DNA of 64,000 nt. Origin: Mangrovibacter yixingensis. Its GTDB lineage: Bacteria; Pseudomonadota; Gammaproteobacteria; Enterobacterales; Enterobacteriaceae. Of the stretch, positions 9,308 to 18,300 are shown piece by piece. The notes below the pieces were generated by a model. It saw only the letters and a program-made list of their open reading frames with translations. It searched no databases and had not been told where the DNA came from. The stretch covers positions 496,001 through 560,000 of the forward strand of contig NZ_JAIVKM010000001.1 of NCBI RefSeq assembly GCF_020523985.1, given 5' to 3'. Within the stretch, counting starts at the first letter, position 1. Each line of letters opens with the position of its first letter. A program made the translations under genes and the position numbers.

Positions 9308-10225
9308 ATGATTGTTCGCCCGCCTCAACACTGGTTCACGCGGCTATTTGCGTGGCACGGTTCCGTGATGTCTAAAATCTACTCACGGTTGTTATTAAAC
9401 TTATTGTTATCTCTGGTATTGCTTGGGGTATATAGCTGGTATGAAAGCCTGCATGTTAAAATAACCCTCGCACCGTTCAGCTTATTGGGCATCGCAATTG
9501 CGATTTTCCTTGGGTTCCGTAACAGTGCTTCATGGGCGCGTTATTGCGAAGCGCGGCAATTATGGGGCAGTTTGCTAATTAACTGCCGTTCGTTGATGCG
9601 TGAAGCTGTCACGCTATTTCCTGACGACCCTCAGTACCCACAGCGCCTGAAAAACGACCTGCTGGCATTTTGCTATTGCCTGAATTACCAGTTGCGCCAT
9701 AAACCAGTGGAAACGGTGTTACAGCGGTTTGTTGAACAACCAGAAGCCACACTAGTGAATGCTCAGCAAACACCCTGTAACCGGTTGTTGTTAATGATGG
9801 GAGAGCGGGTGGCACAGGCGCGCCGTGCCGGGAAAATTTCCGATATTCTCTACCAAAACCTTAATGCGCACCTGAACCAACTCTCAGGTATTTTGGGCGG
9901 CTGCGAACGTATTGCCAATACGCCAGTACCTTTTGCTTACTCATTGATTTTGCACCGTACTGTCTATGCTTTTTGTACCTTGTTACCTTTTGCCTTGATC
10001 AACCAGATCCACGTCTTTACCCCGCTGGTTTCGGTGTTTATCTCTTATACTTTTATTTCACTGGATACTCTGGCTGAAGAGCTTGAAGAACCTTTTGGAA
10101 TGGAAGCGAATGATCTGGCTCTGGACGCAATATGCAATACCATTGAAATCGAGTTGTGCCAGATGATTGGGGATAGCAACTGCCCACCGAAAATGCACCC
10201 GGATAAACAACACCGCCTCACCTGA
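9308..10225 (+). CDS. yneE: Bestrophin-like inner-membrane channel YneE
   Basis: 305 residues, the length of E. coli YneE. The family is bestrophin-like; the Klebsiella homologue forms a pentameric cation-selective channel. An N-terminal amphipathic stretch is followed by hydrophobic segments near 25-45 and 55-72, a cytosolic helical domain, and two more segments near 215-250. The family pattern FLGFRNSASWARYCEARQLWG (68 onward) is clear, as is the acidic LDTLAEELEEPFG near residue 258. It stands alone between a terminator and the downstream chemoreceptor gene. Physiological role unknown. Confidence 0.88.
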   Translation: MIVRPPQHWFTRLFAWHGSVMSKIYSRLLLNLLLSLVLLGVYSWYESLHVKITLAPFSLLGIAIAIFLGFRNSASWARYCEARQLWGSLLINCRSLMREAVTLFPDDPQYPQRLKNDLLAFCYCLNYQLRHKPVETVLQRFVEQPEATLVNAQQTPCNRLLLMMGERVAQARRAGKISDILYQNLNAHLNQLSGILGGCERIANTPVPFAYSLILHRTVYAFCTLLPFALINQIHVFTPLVSVFISYTFISLDTLAEELEEPFGMEANDLALDAICNTIEIELCQMIGDSNCPPKMHPDKQHRLT

Positions 10226-10293
10226 TTCCCCTATGTTTCATCTGTAATTTGTGAGCAGTCACCAAATTACATCGTGGCGATAAAAAAATAAGT

Positions 10294-10320
10294 TACATGT
10301 TCTGCACCGAATGCCGATAA
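10294..10320 (+). promoter_or_regulatory. FliA (sigma-28) type promoter of the chemoreceptor gene
   Basis: A perfect -10 element GCCGATAA (10313-10320) lies 15 bp after TACA (10294-10297), close to the consensus TAAA-N15-GCCGATAA. The receptor ATG is 56 bp further downstream. This places the gene in the flagellar/chemotaxis regulon. Confidence 0.75.
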
Positions 10321-10376
10321 CCCTTTCAGATGTTATGAAATCGTTATTGATCAATAACCAGTAACAAGGTGCAAAT

Positions 10377-12059
10377 ATGGGCTTTCTAAAAAATTTTACT
10401 ATACGAGCCGTCATGTTGTGGGTGCTCGGCCTTTTCTGTCTGCTGTGGTGCGCTGTGGGCGCGTATAGCGTCTACTCACTGGATCAGCAGACCGAGGGTA
10501 ATGCTACAGGGCAGTTACTGGCGGATCAGATGAACGCGCTGAGCCGTGGTAATGATCAATACTTCCGTTTTATTACCCGACTGACCCGTTTAATGGAAAA
10601 TAAATCTGAAGGCAAAATGCCAACAGATGCGGACTTTGGGCCAATTAAGGAAGCGCTGAATAATATGGCGCATCAACTGGCGGTTTTTAAACAAGGTTCG
10701 CCAGGCCCTATGGATAAAGAGACCTCTGACAAGGTGATTGATGCCTGGCAGAAGCTGTATGAAGAAGGCGTTACGCCACAAATGGAGCTGGCGCGCTCTG
10801 GTACTGCAGAGCAATACCGTAACCATGCACACAAGGTAACGCCTGCGTTAAGCCGCGCTTTTGGCGCTGCTGCCACCAGTTATAACAAAGCCGCTGGTGC
10901 TCAGCTTGATGAAACACGCAGAGAAGTGGCTCACCTGACTTCGGTGACCAAAACCATCATCATTATTGCTGTGCTGATTGGCCTGGTGTTACTGCTGTTC
11001 ACTGACCGTTATTTGGTACGCTTCCTGGTGAAGCCACTGGACAGGATCCGCGAGCATTTCCGCGTAATAGCGGAAGGGGATTTAAGCCAGCCTTTGAAGG
11101 ATGAAGGGCGTAACTGTGTAGGAAAACTGGTGCCATTGCTCGGTGCAATGCAGGACAGCCTGCGGGTTGCGGTCAGTGCCATTCGTTCGGGGACTGAGAA
11201 TATTTGGCGTGGGGCGACGGAAATCGCATCGGGTAATAATGATCTTTCTTCGCGCACTGAACAGCAGGCTGCCGCATTGGTGGAAACAGCGGCAAGCATG
11301 GAGCAAATCACCTCTACTGTGCAACTCAACGCGGAAAATGCCAACCATGCCAGCGCGCTGGCACAGCAGGCATCTGAAACTGCCAGTAAAGGGGGCCGTC
11401 TGGTTGGCGATGTGGTCAGTACCATGCAAGGCATTTCTCAAAGCTCCAAGAAAATTGCCGAAATTACTAATGTGATTAACAGTATTGCTTTCCAGACCAA
11501 TATTTTGGCACTGAACGCCGCAGTTGAAGCTGCACGCGCCGGTGAGCAAGGGCGTGGGTTTGCTGTGGTTGCCAGTGAAGTCCGTAATCTGGCACAACGT
11601 AGTGCAGGGGCGGCCAAAGAAATTGAAGCGCTGATTAGCGATTCGGTACAGCGGGTGGATAACGGTTCTCGCCAGGTGGATGAAGCAGGTAGCACCATGG
11701 GCGATATTGTTAAAGCGGTTTCCAATGTTACGGAAATTATGAAACAGATTGCCAACGCATCTGAGGAGCAGAGTAAAGGGGTTTCTCAGGTGGGGATTGC
11801 GATTACCCAGATGGATGGTGTAACCCAGCAAAACTCCGCACTGGTTGAAGAAATTTCTGCATCAGCGGCAGAGTTGGAACGCCAAACCGAAGGGCTGCAG
11901 CGTTCTGTTGCTAAGTTCCGCCTGTCAGCAGACCAACGAGACAGCATGGACCATCAGGCAAGCCTGAACCATTCTGCACCGAAAGCGGCACTCAGTTCAC
12001 CTGTGAAGAAAGCCAGCCATACAGAAGTTAGCGCTGGTGGGGATTGGGAATCGTTTTAA
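10377..12059 (+). CDS. Methyl-accepting chemotaxis protein (Tar/Tsr type)
   Basis: 560-residue transmembrane chemoreceptor. Residues about 11-31 form the first membrane helix, then a four-helix-type periplasmic sensor domain to about 185, a second helix ([15 protein letters not shown]), a HAMP domain, and the long signalling coiled coil with the conserved tip [20 protein letters not shown] near residue 371. The C-terminus DWESF resembles the NWETF tether that binds CheR and CheB, so it can act as a major receptor. No other che or flagellar gene is nearby, but a FliA-type promoter precedes it. The ligand cannot be predicted from sequence. Confidence 0.92.
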   Translation: MGFLKNFTIRAVMLWVLGLFCLLWCAVGAYSVYSLDQQTEGNATGQLLADQMNALSRGNDQYFRFITRLTRLMENKSEGKMPTDADFGPIKEALNNMAHQLAVFKQGSPGPMDKETSDKVIDAWQKLYEEGVTPQMELARSGTAEQYRNHAHKVTPALSRAFGAAATSYNKAAGAQLDETRREVAHLTSVTKTIIIIAVLIGLVLLLFTDRYLVRFLVKPLDRIREHFRVIAEGDLSQPLKDEGRNCVGKLVPLLGAMQDSLRVAVSAIRSGTENIWRGATEIASGNNDLSSRTEQQAAALVETAASMEQITSTVQLNAENANHASALAQQASETASKGGRLVGDVVSTMQGISQSSKKIAEITNVINSIAFQTNILALNAAVEAARAGEQGRGFAVVASEVRNLAQRSAGAAKEIEALISDSVQRVDNGSRQVDEAGSTMGDIVKAVSNVTEIMKQIANASEEQSKGVSQVGIAITQMDGVTQQNSALVEEISASAAELERQTEGLQRSVAKFRLSADQRDSMDHQASLNHSAPKAALSSPVKKASHTEVSAGGDWESF

Positions 12060-12068
12060 GAACCTGCC

Positions 12069-12104
12069 GGGGAGCGATGCAGCATTACACTAAGCTCCCC
12101 ATTT
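12069..12104 (+). terminator. Hairpin after the chemoreceptor gene
   Basis: GGGGAGC and GCTCCCC enclose a loop of about 17 nt and are followed by ATTTT. A probable terminator of moderate strength, 10 bp after the stop codon. Confidence 0.55.
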
Positions 12105-12124
12105 TCGATGCAATAGATTGTTTT

Positions 12125-12220
12125 CAGATTGATGAAACAGAAGGAAAAAGAAAAAGCGTGGTTTTTCCTTCTGTTTAGTAAGTAGCCGAAAATCAATTAA
12201 ATTGATTTTCCTGGTTTTTT
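12125..12220 (+). repeat. Dispersed intergenic double-hairpin repeat, copy 1
   Basis: About 95 bp shared with 45301-45391. Hairpin 1 is a perfect 15-bp stem (12135-12149 with 12162-12176). Hairpin 2 is GAAAATCAAT (12188-12197) with ATTGATTTTC (12201-12210), followed by CCTGG and a T-run. The linker TTTAGTAAGTAGCC is also conserved. It matches no repeat family I know (not REP or ERIC). Confidence 0.75.
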
Positions 12221-12281
12221 TGTGTTTTTTTTGCTCTGTTTTGTGTTTTTACTCACGGAAGCGTGCGGAAAATAAAAAAAT

Positions 12282-12298
12282 CCCGGCCATTGGCCGGG
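12282..12298 (-). terminator. Terminator of the yjiH-yjiG-M20 operon
   Basis: The palindrome CCCGGCCA/TGGCCGGG is followed on the minus strand by ATTTTTTT. It lies about 170 bp beyond the peptidase stop codon, the first good terminator in that direction. Confidence 0.6.
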
Positions 12299-12468
12299 CA
12301 ATTTTCACGGATTAATTATTATGTTATTCGCTGACATTGTAACCGATTTAGCCTGCTTGTCACCCAGGGCTACTTAAACTGGTAGTGGGCTAATACTTTA
12401 TCATTAGTGATAATTTCAGATTAAAATAACTCATATAGATAAAATTCACTAATTGGCAGCTTTTTATG

Positions 12469-13596
12469 CTAATTATTGCTGTAAGGCAATCTGCTGATAA
12501 TTTCGCCTAACAGAGCGATGCGTGGGGCGACAGATGCTTTCTCCAGGTATTCGTCGGGGGAATGGAAACCACCGCCTACTGGCCCCAACCCATCGACTGT
12601 AGGAATCCCCAATGCAGCGGTCAAATTGGCATCACTTCCCCCACCAACGGCTTGCCAGGTAATAGGTACCCCACAATGCTCACCTGCTTGTTCAATATGC
12701 TGCATTAATGCTTGTGTTGCATCGCCGGGCATCATGGCGGGCTTATGGGCAAGACAATGAGCAGACAATGCCACACCGTTATCTCCTGGTTGGCTACACA
12801 GGGTGAGCAGGGCATCTTTTACTCTCTCATAATCGTTGTTTTCCCAAAAACGGACATCCACTGTTGCCGTTGCATGGGCTGCAACAATATTGGGTGCATC
12901 ACCCCCGCTGATAATACCCACATTCACTGTTGTGCCGAGTTCCGCATTAGCGAGCTGGTTAACACTAAGTACCGTGTGTGCCAGAGCAGTAATCGCACTG
13001 CGCCCTTTTTCTGGCTCATTCCCTGCGTGGGCCGCGACACCTTTAAACTGTAACTCCCAGGTTGCCACACCTTTACGGGCTTTGACCAGTGAACCATCGG
13101 TGCGTGCAGCTTCACAGACCAGCACCAGGCTGGCACGGCTTGCCAGTTCACTTAGCCATTGGTGGGACCAGGGGGAACCCACTTCTTCATCTGGGTTCAT
13201 AGCCACGGCAATTGACAACCGTTCGCGATCAGCGTGATCAAGCCCATTGAGTGCGAAGAAAATATTCAACAACCCGGATTTCATGTCGGAGACCCCAGGG
13301 CCATACAGCCGTGTGTCATCTTCATGCATTGGGCGTTCAGCCGCGGTACCCGGCGGAAAGACGGTGTCCATATGGCCAATAAGCAGTACATCATAGTGTT
13401 CCGCGTCATGCCGGTTAGTAACCAGCAAGCCAGGCCCACAGGCATCATCGAATTCCACCATGCGTGTAAACCAGCCTGTTTCCTGCCACCAGCCACAAAG
13501 ACGGGCAGCCACAGTGGCTACACCTTGTGGTGTATGAGTACCACAATCAATATTGACCAGTTGGCCGAGCAGGCGGGTGTAATGGTTCATATCCAT
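12469..13596 (-). CDS. M20-family zinc peptidase (carboxypeptidase G2-like)
   Basis: 375-residue cytoplasmic metallopeptidase. Metal and catalytic residues of the M20 family are visible: HMDTVF (His75, Asp77), GVSDMK (Asp104) and NPDEEVGS (Glu137/138), with a C-terminal HSPDE. A lid/dimerisation domain (about 175-285) begins near KGVATWELQFKGVAAHAGNEPEKG. The ATG at 13596 has AAGGA 8 nt upstream. It follows yjiG by 17 bp. In E. coli the yjiHG pair precedes iadA, an isoaspartyl dipeptidase; here an unrelated peptidase takes that place, which suggests that the YjiHG proteins handle a peptide or acyl-amino-acid substrate. The exact substrate is unknown. Confidence 0.85.
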   Translation of the reverse strand: MDMNHYTRLLGQLVNIDCGTHTPQGVATVAARLCGWWQETGWFTRMVEFDDACGPGLLVTNRHDAEHYDVLLIGHMDTVFPPGTAAERPMHEDDTRLYGPGVSDMKSGLLNIFFALNGLDHADRERLSIAVAMNPDEEVGSPWSHQWLSELASRASLVLVCEAARTDGSLVKARKGVATWELQFKGVAAHAGNEPEKGRSAITALAHTVLSVNQLANAELGTTVNVGIISGGDAPNIVAAHATATVDVRFWENNDYERVKDALLTLCSQPGDNGVALSAHCLAHKPAMMPGDATQALMQHIEQAGEHCGVPITWQAVGGGSDANLTAALGIPTVDGLGPVGGGFHSPDEYLEKASVAPRIALLGEIISRLPYSNN

Positions 13597-13613
13597 ATTC
13601 AGTATCCTTATCG

Positions 13614-14075
13614 TCAGAGAATGATGCGCATTAACCACATAGCGAGGAAAGCGTTAAGCAATGAGATACCAATCATCAGTGGTATGCGCGCCGCGCGGGT
13701 ACCAATTACTCCAAGAATACGGCCGAGATACTGTACCTGCGAACCCATCAGATAGATGGCGGGCACCAGAATTGCGATATGTTCACCGGCCAGTATGCCG
13801 CGCTCAAACAGCCCAATAACTACACCGATGGCACCGCCCATAGACATCCAGGCACCAATCAGGACTGCGGCAGCTTCGCCAGGCAAACCGAACACTCCCA
13901 TCACTGGGGCAAACACTTTGCCTATCAAAGATAAGGTGCCGGTAATTTCCAGTGCTTTAATAAGAATAAACGCCATTACGACATTTGGCAGTGTGCTGGT
14001 TGTCGCAATCGTCCAGCCTTTACGCGCACCTTCAATAAAAATATCCGTCACCATAGGACGTGGGGTTGTAGACAT
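13614..14075 (-). CDS. yjiG: YjiG family inner-membrane protein (SpmB-like)
   Basis: 153 residues, the same length as E. coli YjiG and clearly its homologue (GARKGWTIATT, LPNVVMAF, GLPGEAA, YLMGSQVQ). Nucleoside-recognition/Gate domain family with four or five membrane helices. It probably forms a complex with YjiH, one bp upstream. Function is not established in the family; transport of a small metabolite is the usual guess. Confidence 0.85.
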   Translation of the reverse strand: MSTTPRPMVTDIFIEGARKGWTIATTSTLPNVVMAFILIKALEITGTLSLIGKVFAPVMGVFGLPGEAAAVLIGAWMSMGGAIGVVIGLFERGILAGEHIAILVPAIYLMGSQVQYLGRILGVIGTRAARIPLMIGISLLNAFLAMWLMRIIL

Positions 14076-14076
14076 A

Positions 14077-14799
14077 TCAGCTTTCCTTGCTGGTTAAAGG
14101 CGCAGTTGTGGTTTTTCGCTGCCCAATGGTCAGGCACAGGCGCAGCACATTAGCACCCACAATTTTCATGATAAACATTACGGCAATACAGCTACCAATA
14201 GATGCGGGGACCAGCAGTGAGCCGTCTGCGGCAACCAGGGCGAATAACACGGCACCTGAACCGAAAAAGTTGGTGAGCATGGCACCTGCAGAAAACTGAA
14301 ACATGGCGAAAACATCGCGTTCATTTTCAGTAATTTCGCCCTGTTCGGCCAGGTTGCGGGTTAATGATGCCCCTACATCGGTACTTTGCAGGCTGCCAAT
14401 CAGCGCCAGCCCGGCATTGCCCGGTAAACCCAGTAATGGGCGCAGCATAGGTGTGAGTAAACGACGCGCTGCACGCAATGCACCGTAGTGTTCAAGGACG
14501 TTTATCATACCCAGTGCGAACATGACGGCGGGTATTAACCCGAGGGCAAATAAGAAACCGTCCATCGCACCATGGCCGCCAACCCCGCGAAAGGTTGCTG
14601 TGCTGGTGGCCAGTGTGCCGTCATTCAGTTGTACGCCAGAAGTAACACGACCAAAAGCACCGTTTAATGTAGTGAAATCAAATATGCCGTACCAGCTATT
14701 GCCGCTGGCAATGCCAGAGAAAAAGACGATGGCAAAGGCCAGGGCCAGCCAGGCTCCGGGAGTAACTGCAGGTTCATTTTGGGTGGGGGAAACGGACAT
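14077..14799 (-). CDS. yjiH: YjiH family inner-membrane protein (SpmA-like)
   Basis: 240 residues with several hydrophobic segments and the Gate-domain signature GNAGLALIGSLQSTDVGAS. Paired with YjiG (gap of one base) and the M20 peptidase in one operon. A good Shine-Dalgarno (AAGGAG) precedes the ATG. The 197 bp upstream hold the promoter region; no operator is recognisable. Confidence 0.83.
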   Translation of the reverse strand: MSVSPTQNEPAVTPGAWLALAFAIVFFSGIASGNSWYGIFDFTTLNGAFGRVTSGVQLNDGTLATSTATFRGVGGHGAMDGFLFALGLIPAVMFALGMINVLEHYGALRAARRLLTPMLRPLLGLPGNAGLALIGSLQSTDVGASLTRNLAEQGEITENERDVFAMFQFSAGAMLTNFFGSGAVLFALVAADGSLLVPASIGSCIAVMFIMKIVGANVLRLCLTIGQRKTTTAPLTSKES

Positions 14800-14996
14800 A
14801 GGACTCCTTCATTTTATCTCCATGTTGTGAAGCCGTTATTGTGGTCAGATAACCAGGAAACAAAATGACACAGGTCATGAATATTTTTGTTATTAACGTA
14901 ATGAAAAGTAACTGTTTTTGTAGTTTTGTTCTTTGGCGGAAAATAAAGGGAAAGGCGACAGATTACCTCGGTAAAAATAGCGGGATTTACCTGTCG

Positions 14997-15710
14997 CTAC
15001 TCAACAATATCCCCAAGCGTAGGCGGTGTTCCACGAAAACGGCAGGCAAGTTGAGCCATAGCCAGTTCAGCAGTAGCGACAGCATCGCTTAAGGCATGGT
15101 GCGCGGTGTATGAAGGTAGACCCAGGCGTTCGCGTAATGACGCCAGCCGGTAGTCTTCCCGGCCATCTTGTTGCAGGCGTTGGTGCTGTCGCCCCATCTC
15201 AAGTGTATCCAGCCAGATAACCGGAGGGTTGTCCATGCCATAGCGTGTTAGTAAGTAACGGTTAATAAAGCGGGATTCCACCATTTTCCCATGCACCACA
15301 GCAACATGCCCGGCAAGATGGTCAAATAGCTCTTCCATCGCTTCATCAATACCAGGGGCATTCTTCAACATTTCCGGCGTAATGTGGGTAAGAATTGCGG
15401 TTTGCGCTTCAATGGCAGCAGAGGAAGCCACATAGTGGTGTTCAGCCTGTTCCAGTGCGATTTGCCTTGCTATTACAGGGACAAAACCAATGCTGAGAAT
15501 ATGTGCCTGTTCAGCATCCATTCCAGATGTTTCAAAATCAAACGCCAGCCAGGGGTAATCGGCTAATAATGTATTGGCGGGCGGGACAGGGGTATCTACC
15601 AGGCGCTGTAACGCCGGAGATAGCCCATCAAGCTGTTGCCAGCGTTGCTGCCGCTTGTGTAATTTACGCAACCCCTGGGGCTCGCCAGACCATGGCCATA
15701 ATAGTTTCAT
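14997..15710 (-). CDS. DnaQ-like 3'-5' exonuclease
   Basis: 237-residue DEDDh exonuclease. Exo I is DFETSG (Asp58, Glu60); Exo III is HHALSDA (His204, Asp209). An N-terminal extension of about 50 residues precedes the fold. It overlaps the upstream CBS/DUF294 gene by 4 bp (ATGA), so the two are co-translated. This exonuclease-DUF294 pairing is common in Proteobacteria, where the partner is thought to be a regulatory or nucleotidyltransferase-like protein. Not the replicative epsilon subunit, as it lacks the alpha-binding tail. Substrate unknown. Confidence 0.82.
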   Translation of the reverse strand: MKLLWPWSGEPQGLRKLHKRQQRWQQLDGLSPALQRLVDTPVPPANTLLADYPWLAFDFETSGMDAEQAHILSIGFVPVIARQIALEQAEHHYVASSAAIEAQTAILTHITPEMLKNAPGIDEAMEELFDHLAGHVAVVHGKMVESRFINRYLLTRYGMDNPPVIWLDTLEMGRQHQRLQQDGREDYRLASLRERLGLPSYTAHHALSDAVATAELAMAQLACRFRGTPPTLGDIVE

Positions 15711-17575
15711 TCTTTCACAAACCTCAATTTCGCTGCATCCTGCAAACCTGAAATTATCCGAAACGCGTCTTTGAGGTGTTTGCGTTCGAAACTGCCGAAA
15801 TCCTGTGGATTAATTTGGTTATCTGCTGGCTGACCCAGGCGAATTTGTTGGCACTGGTGTAACAGGCGCTGGCGGGTCAGAAAATGGAAAGTGTCAATAA
15901 TATTGGTACAACTGTCTGGTGATAATAAGCCTTTATCACGGGCGGCAATAAACCGGGCTTCGGTTCGGGTTTCACTGCAACCAGCCGCCAGACCATAAAT
16001 ACGCGCCAGGTCGATAATCAGTGTCAGGGCGTAACGTTTGATATTCAGCGTCTTGGAATCGGAACCGCTTTTTTCCAATACCAGGTTGTTAAAAATCCCC
16101 AGAGGTGGGTTAGTTTGTACGGCATCGCGAGTGAGTGCGTGCAGGAAGCCGGGGCATTGGGCAATGCTGTCGAGCAGTGTTTGTTGTACTGTTTCACACA
16201 AGGCGGCATTACCCGCCAGCGCCCGTGTTTCCAGAAATACGGTGGCATTAAGCAGTTGGCTGTATTCGGGGTTACGCACCCATTTTTTGAAATATTCCTG
16301 CCATACATGCACGGGCTGGCACCAGCGGCGGGATACCGCCATATAGTTGCCGGTACAGAGTGGGTAACCACACATATCTAACCCGTTGCTCACGTACATC
16401 GCCATATGCATAAACCAAATAATATCGCTTTCAGTGGCGGTGTCTGCCAGCACCAACGCACTGTCCTGGTCTGACATCATATGGACTTCGTTACGGGCAT
16501 GAGAGCCCGCTACCAGCCAGGCATAATCACAGGGGGGCTCACCCAGGTGTTGAATCGCCAGGTTAATTAACTTGCGGGTGCAGGCATCCATAATCATGGT
16601 CATGACTAAATGCGTACTTTCGCTGTGCAGGTTACCTTCCACCAGGGCTTCAAAGACTGCCTGGCGCTCAACAGCCAGCGCAGCCAGTTCGTCGACGGTA
16701 TTGCAGTGGTTAATCTTTTCTATCAGGAAAATGGCCTGTACCCGGTGGTGCTGTACCAGATGCGATGTGGTTAACAGCCCAACAGGCCGGTTGTTATTAA
16801 CCACGGGCAACCCGCGAATACCATGCTGCATCATTAATGCGACAGCCTGCATGATAAGTTCATTCGGGCCAATCGTAATGGGGGAGGGTGTCATAACGTC
16901 TTTGACTGGGCGGCTGGCATCAACACCTTTCGCGACGACACGCAAGGACATATCCCGGTCAGTAATAATGCCGACAATCTGGTCGTTTTCCATCACTACA
17001 GCAGTAGAACAGCGGTCGACACCACGCATTTGCCAGGCGGTTTGCTGGATGGTGGTATCTGCCCGTACCACAGAGATAACATCACTTGCTACATCCGAAA
17101 CTTTGCGAACAAATAGCCCTTTTTCGTCGTTAGACCAGACCACATTCATGGCTGAACCCAACCGCTCATGAGCGTTAATCGAAAAATGTGTGGCGTATTC
17201 CGGGTAAGTCTTCAGCAGTGTTTTTAACAGGGAATGTGGAATTTGGTAGAGCAGGGTGTTTTGCAATGCCGTTACGTTATAGCAGTCTTCCGGGTTACCC
17301 GGTATCCCTTCGAGAAACGTAAAGCCAAACAAGTCTTCTGGCCCAAGGCGTGCCCGTAATACGCCATCACGCCAGCGCTGTTCCAGTGCGCCGGTGCGTA
17401 CCACATACAACCAGCGTTCTTCTTCACTGGCATCGAAAGGCAGGGTTTCACCGGTAGCCAGGTAGCGGATACGCAAATGGCTCGCAATGGTTTTCTGCGC
17501 ACTGGTGGGCAATGTATTAAGGGGTGAAACTTGCGCAATAAACTCACTGATATTGGGCAATACAATCTCTGACAT
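15707..17575 (-). CDS. cNMP-binding/CBS/DUF294 nucleotidyltransferase-like protein
   Basis: 622-residue cytoplasmic protein with an N-terminal cyclic-nucleotide-binding-like domain (about 15-130), two CBS domains (about 155-280, including GIITDRDMS and HGIRGLPVVNN), a DUF294 nucleotidyltransferase-like core with GSHARNE and SDQDSAL (about 350-370), and a helical DUF294 C-terminal domain. The architecture resembles signal-transduction relatives of GlnD. The ATG at 17575 begins just before the recognisable domain; the frame is open further upstream without a good start. It is co-translated with the exonuclease downstream. The ligand of the CBS pair is unknown. Confidence 0.82.
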   Translation of the reverse strand: MSEIVLPNISEFIAQVSPLNTLPTSAQKTIASHLRIRYLATGETLPFDASEEERWLYVVRTGALEQRWRDGVLRARLGPEDLFGFTFLEGIPGNPEDCYNVTALQNTLLYQIPHSLLKTLLKTYPEYATHFSINAHERLGSAMNVVWSNDEKGLFVRKVSDVASDVISVVRADTTIQQTAWQMRGVDRCSTAVVMENDQIVGIITDRDMSLRVVAKGVDASRPVKDVMTPSPITIGPNELIMQAVALMMQHGIRGLPVVNNNRPVGLLTTSHLVQHHRVQAIFLIEKINHCNTVDELAALAVERQAVFEALVEGNLHSESTHLVMTMIMDACTRKLINLAIQHLGEPPCDYAWLVAGSHARNEVHMMSDQDSALVLADTATESDIIWFMHMAMYVSNGLDMCGYPLCTGNYMAVSRRWCQPVHVWQEYFKKWVRNPEYSQLLNATVFLETRALAGNAALCETVQQTLLDSIAQCPGFLHALTRDAVQTNPPLGIFNNLVLEKSGSDSKTLNIKRYALTLIIDLARIYGLAAGCSETRTEARFIAARDKGLLSPDSCTNIIDTFHFLTRQRLLHQCQQIRLGQPADNQINPQDFGSFERKHLKDAFRIISGLQDAAKLRFVKE

Positions 17576-17710
17576 AGGCGGCTTTCCTGTCGCATAACGG
17601 GTCCATGGCATTATGGAATGCTGTTTTATTTTGCGTGCGTGCGGCCAGGAAGGCAAAAAGAAAAAGTGAATAACCGGGGGAGGGCAACGTTTTTCTGACT
17701 TTTCACCCTG

Positions 17711-17977
17711 TCAGTGAATGGGGATATCGCCATACTGGCAGGAGATAAGTACGGCTTGCTCACCGCCACCCTGGATCCAGAAAGCGGTAACATCCCCCTG
17801 GTCGCTTTCACTTTCACGCCATGCGCGGATCCCTTTTTGATTGAGTGTGGACATTAGCGCTTCTACAGTCACGCCATCGAGCAGGGATTGTTTAATTGTT
17901 TCAAGCGGGAAAGGCAGGGCCTCTTCCGGGGAGCGGATAGCAACGGCGATAAGTTGCCGGTGTGTGGGTATTGACAT
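17711..17977 (-). CDS. Conserved-looking small protein of unknown function
   Basis: 88 residues, soluble, no signal peptide, acidic centre (SESDQGDVTAFW). I do not recognise the family. The frame has reasonable enterobacterial codon use, and an AGGTGA-like sequence lies upstream of the ATG. It stands 135 bp upstream of the DUF294 gene on the same strand and could be the first gene of that transcript. Moderate confidence that it is real, none about function. Confidence 0.55.
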   Translation of the reverse strand: MSIPTHRQLIAVAIRSPEEALPFPLETIKQSLLDGVTVEALMSTLNQKGIRAWRESESDQGDVTAFWIQGGGEQAVLISCQYGDIPIH

Positions 17978-18300
17978 AGCCAGAACCTGTTGAGGTGATT
18001 AATGGGAGCGCACTGGCACCAGAGTTGTACAATACGTACAGAGTAACGCTGTTAATTACTTAAATTTTAACGGTTTATGCCGTTAACGCAAGCTCACTTC
18101 TAAGAAGCTATAGCCAGTGTCTAATTAAAGCAAACAACCAGCGCTCCCGAATAGAGCATTATACCTCTGCTGAGCGTACCAGACAGGTTTTTTGACGAAA
18201 ATTACAATCAGGGGCGTAAAACACACAGATTCGGGGAATCAAAGAGATAAAAGCAAGATTGTTACCCGGCTGGCCTGATGGCAAACCGGGTAACGAAAGT
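17978..18300. other. Intergenic region with several inverted repeats
   Basis: 323 bp without a gene. GGGAGCGC (18004-18011) and GCGCTCCC (18140-18147) bracket 144 bp; inside are TTAACGG/CCGTTAA and CTTCT/AGAAG palindromes. GTTACCCGG (18261-18269) and CCGGGTAAC (18286-18294) form a hairpin just after the lipoprotein gene and may end its transcript. Confidence 0.5.

Noticed and set aside
13234-13755. 173-codon plus-strand frame opposite the M20 peptidase and yjiG
   Set aside because: Antisense shadow spanning two well-supported genes; no start signal or family match.
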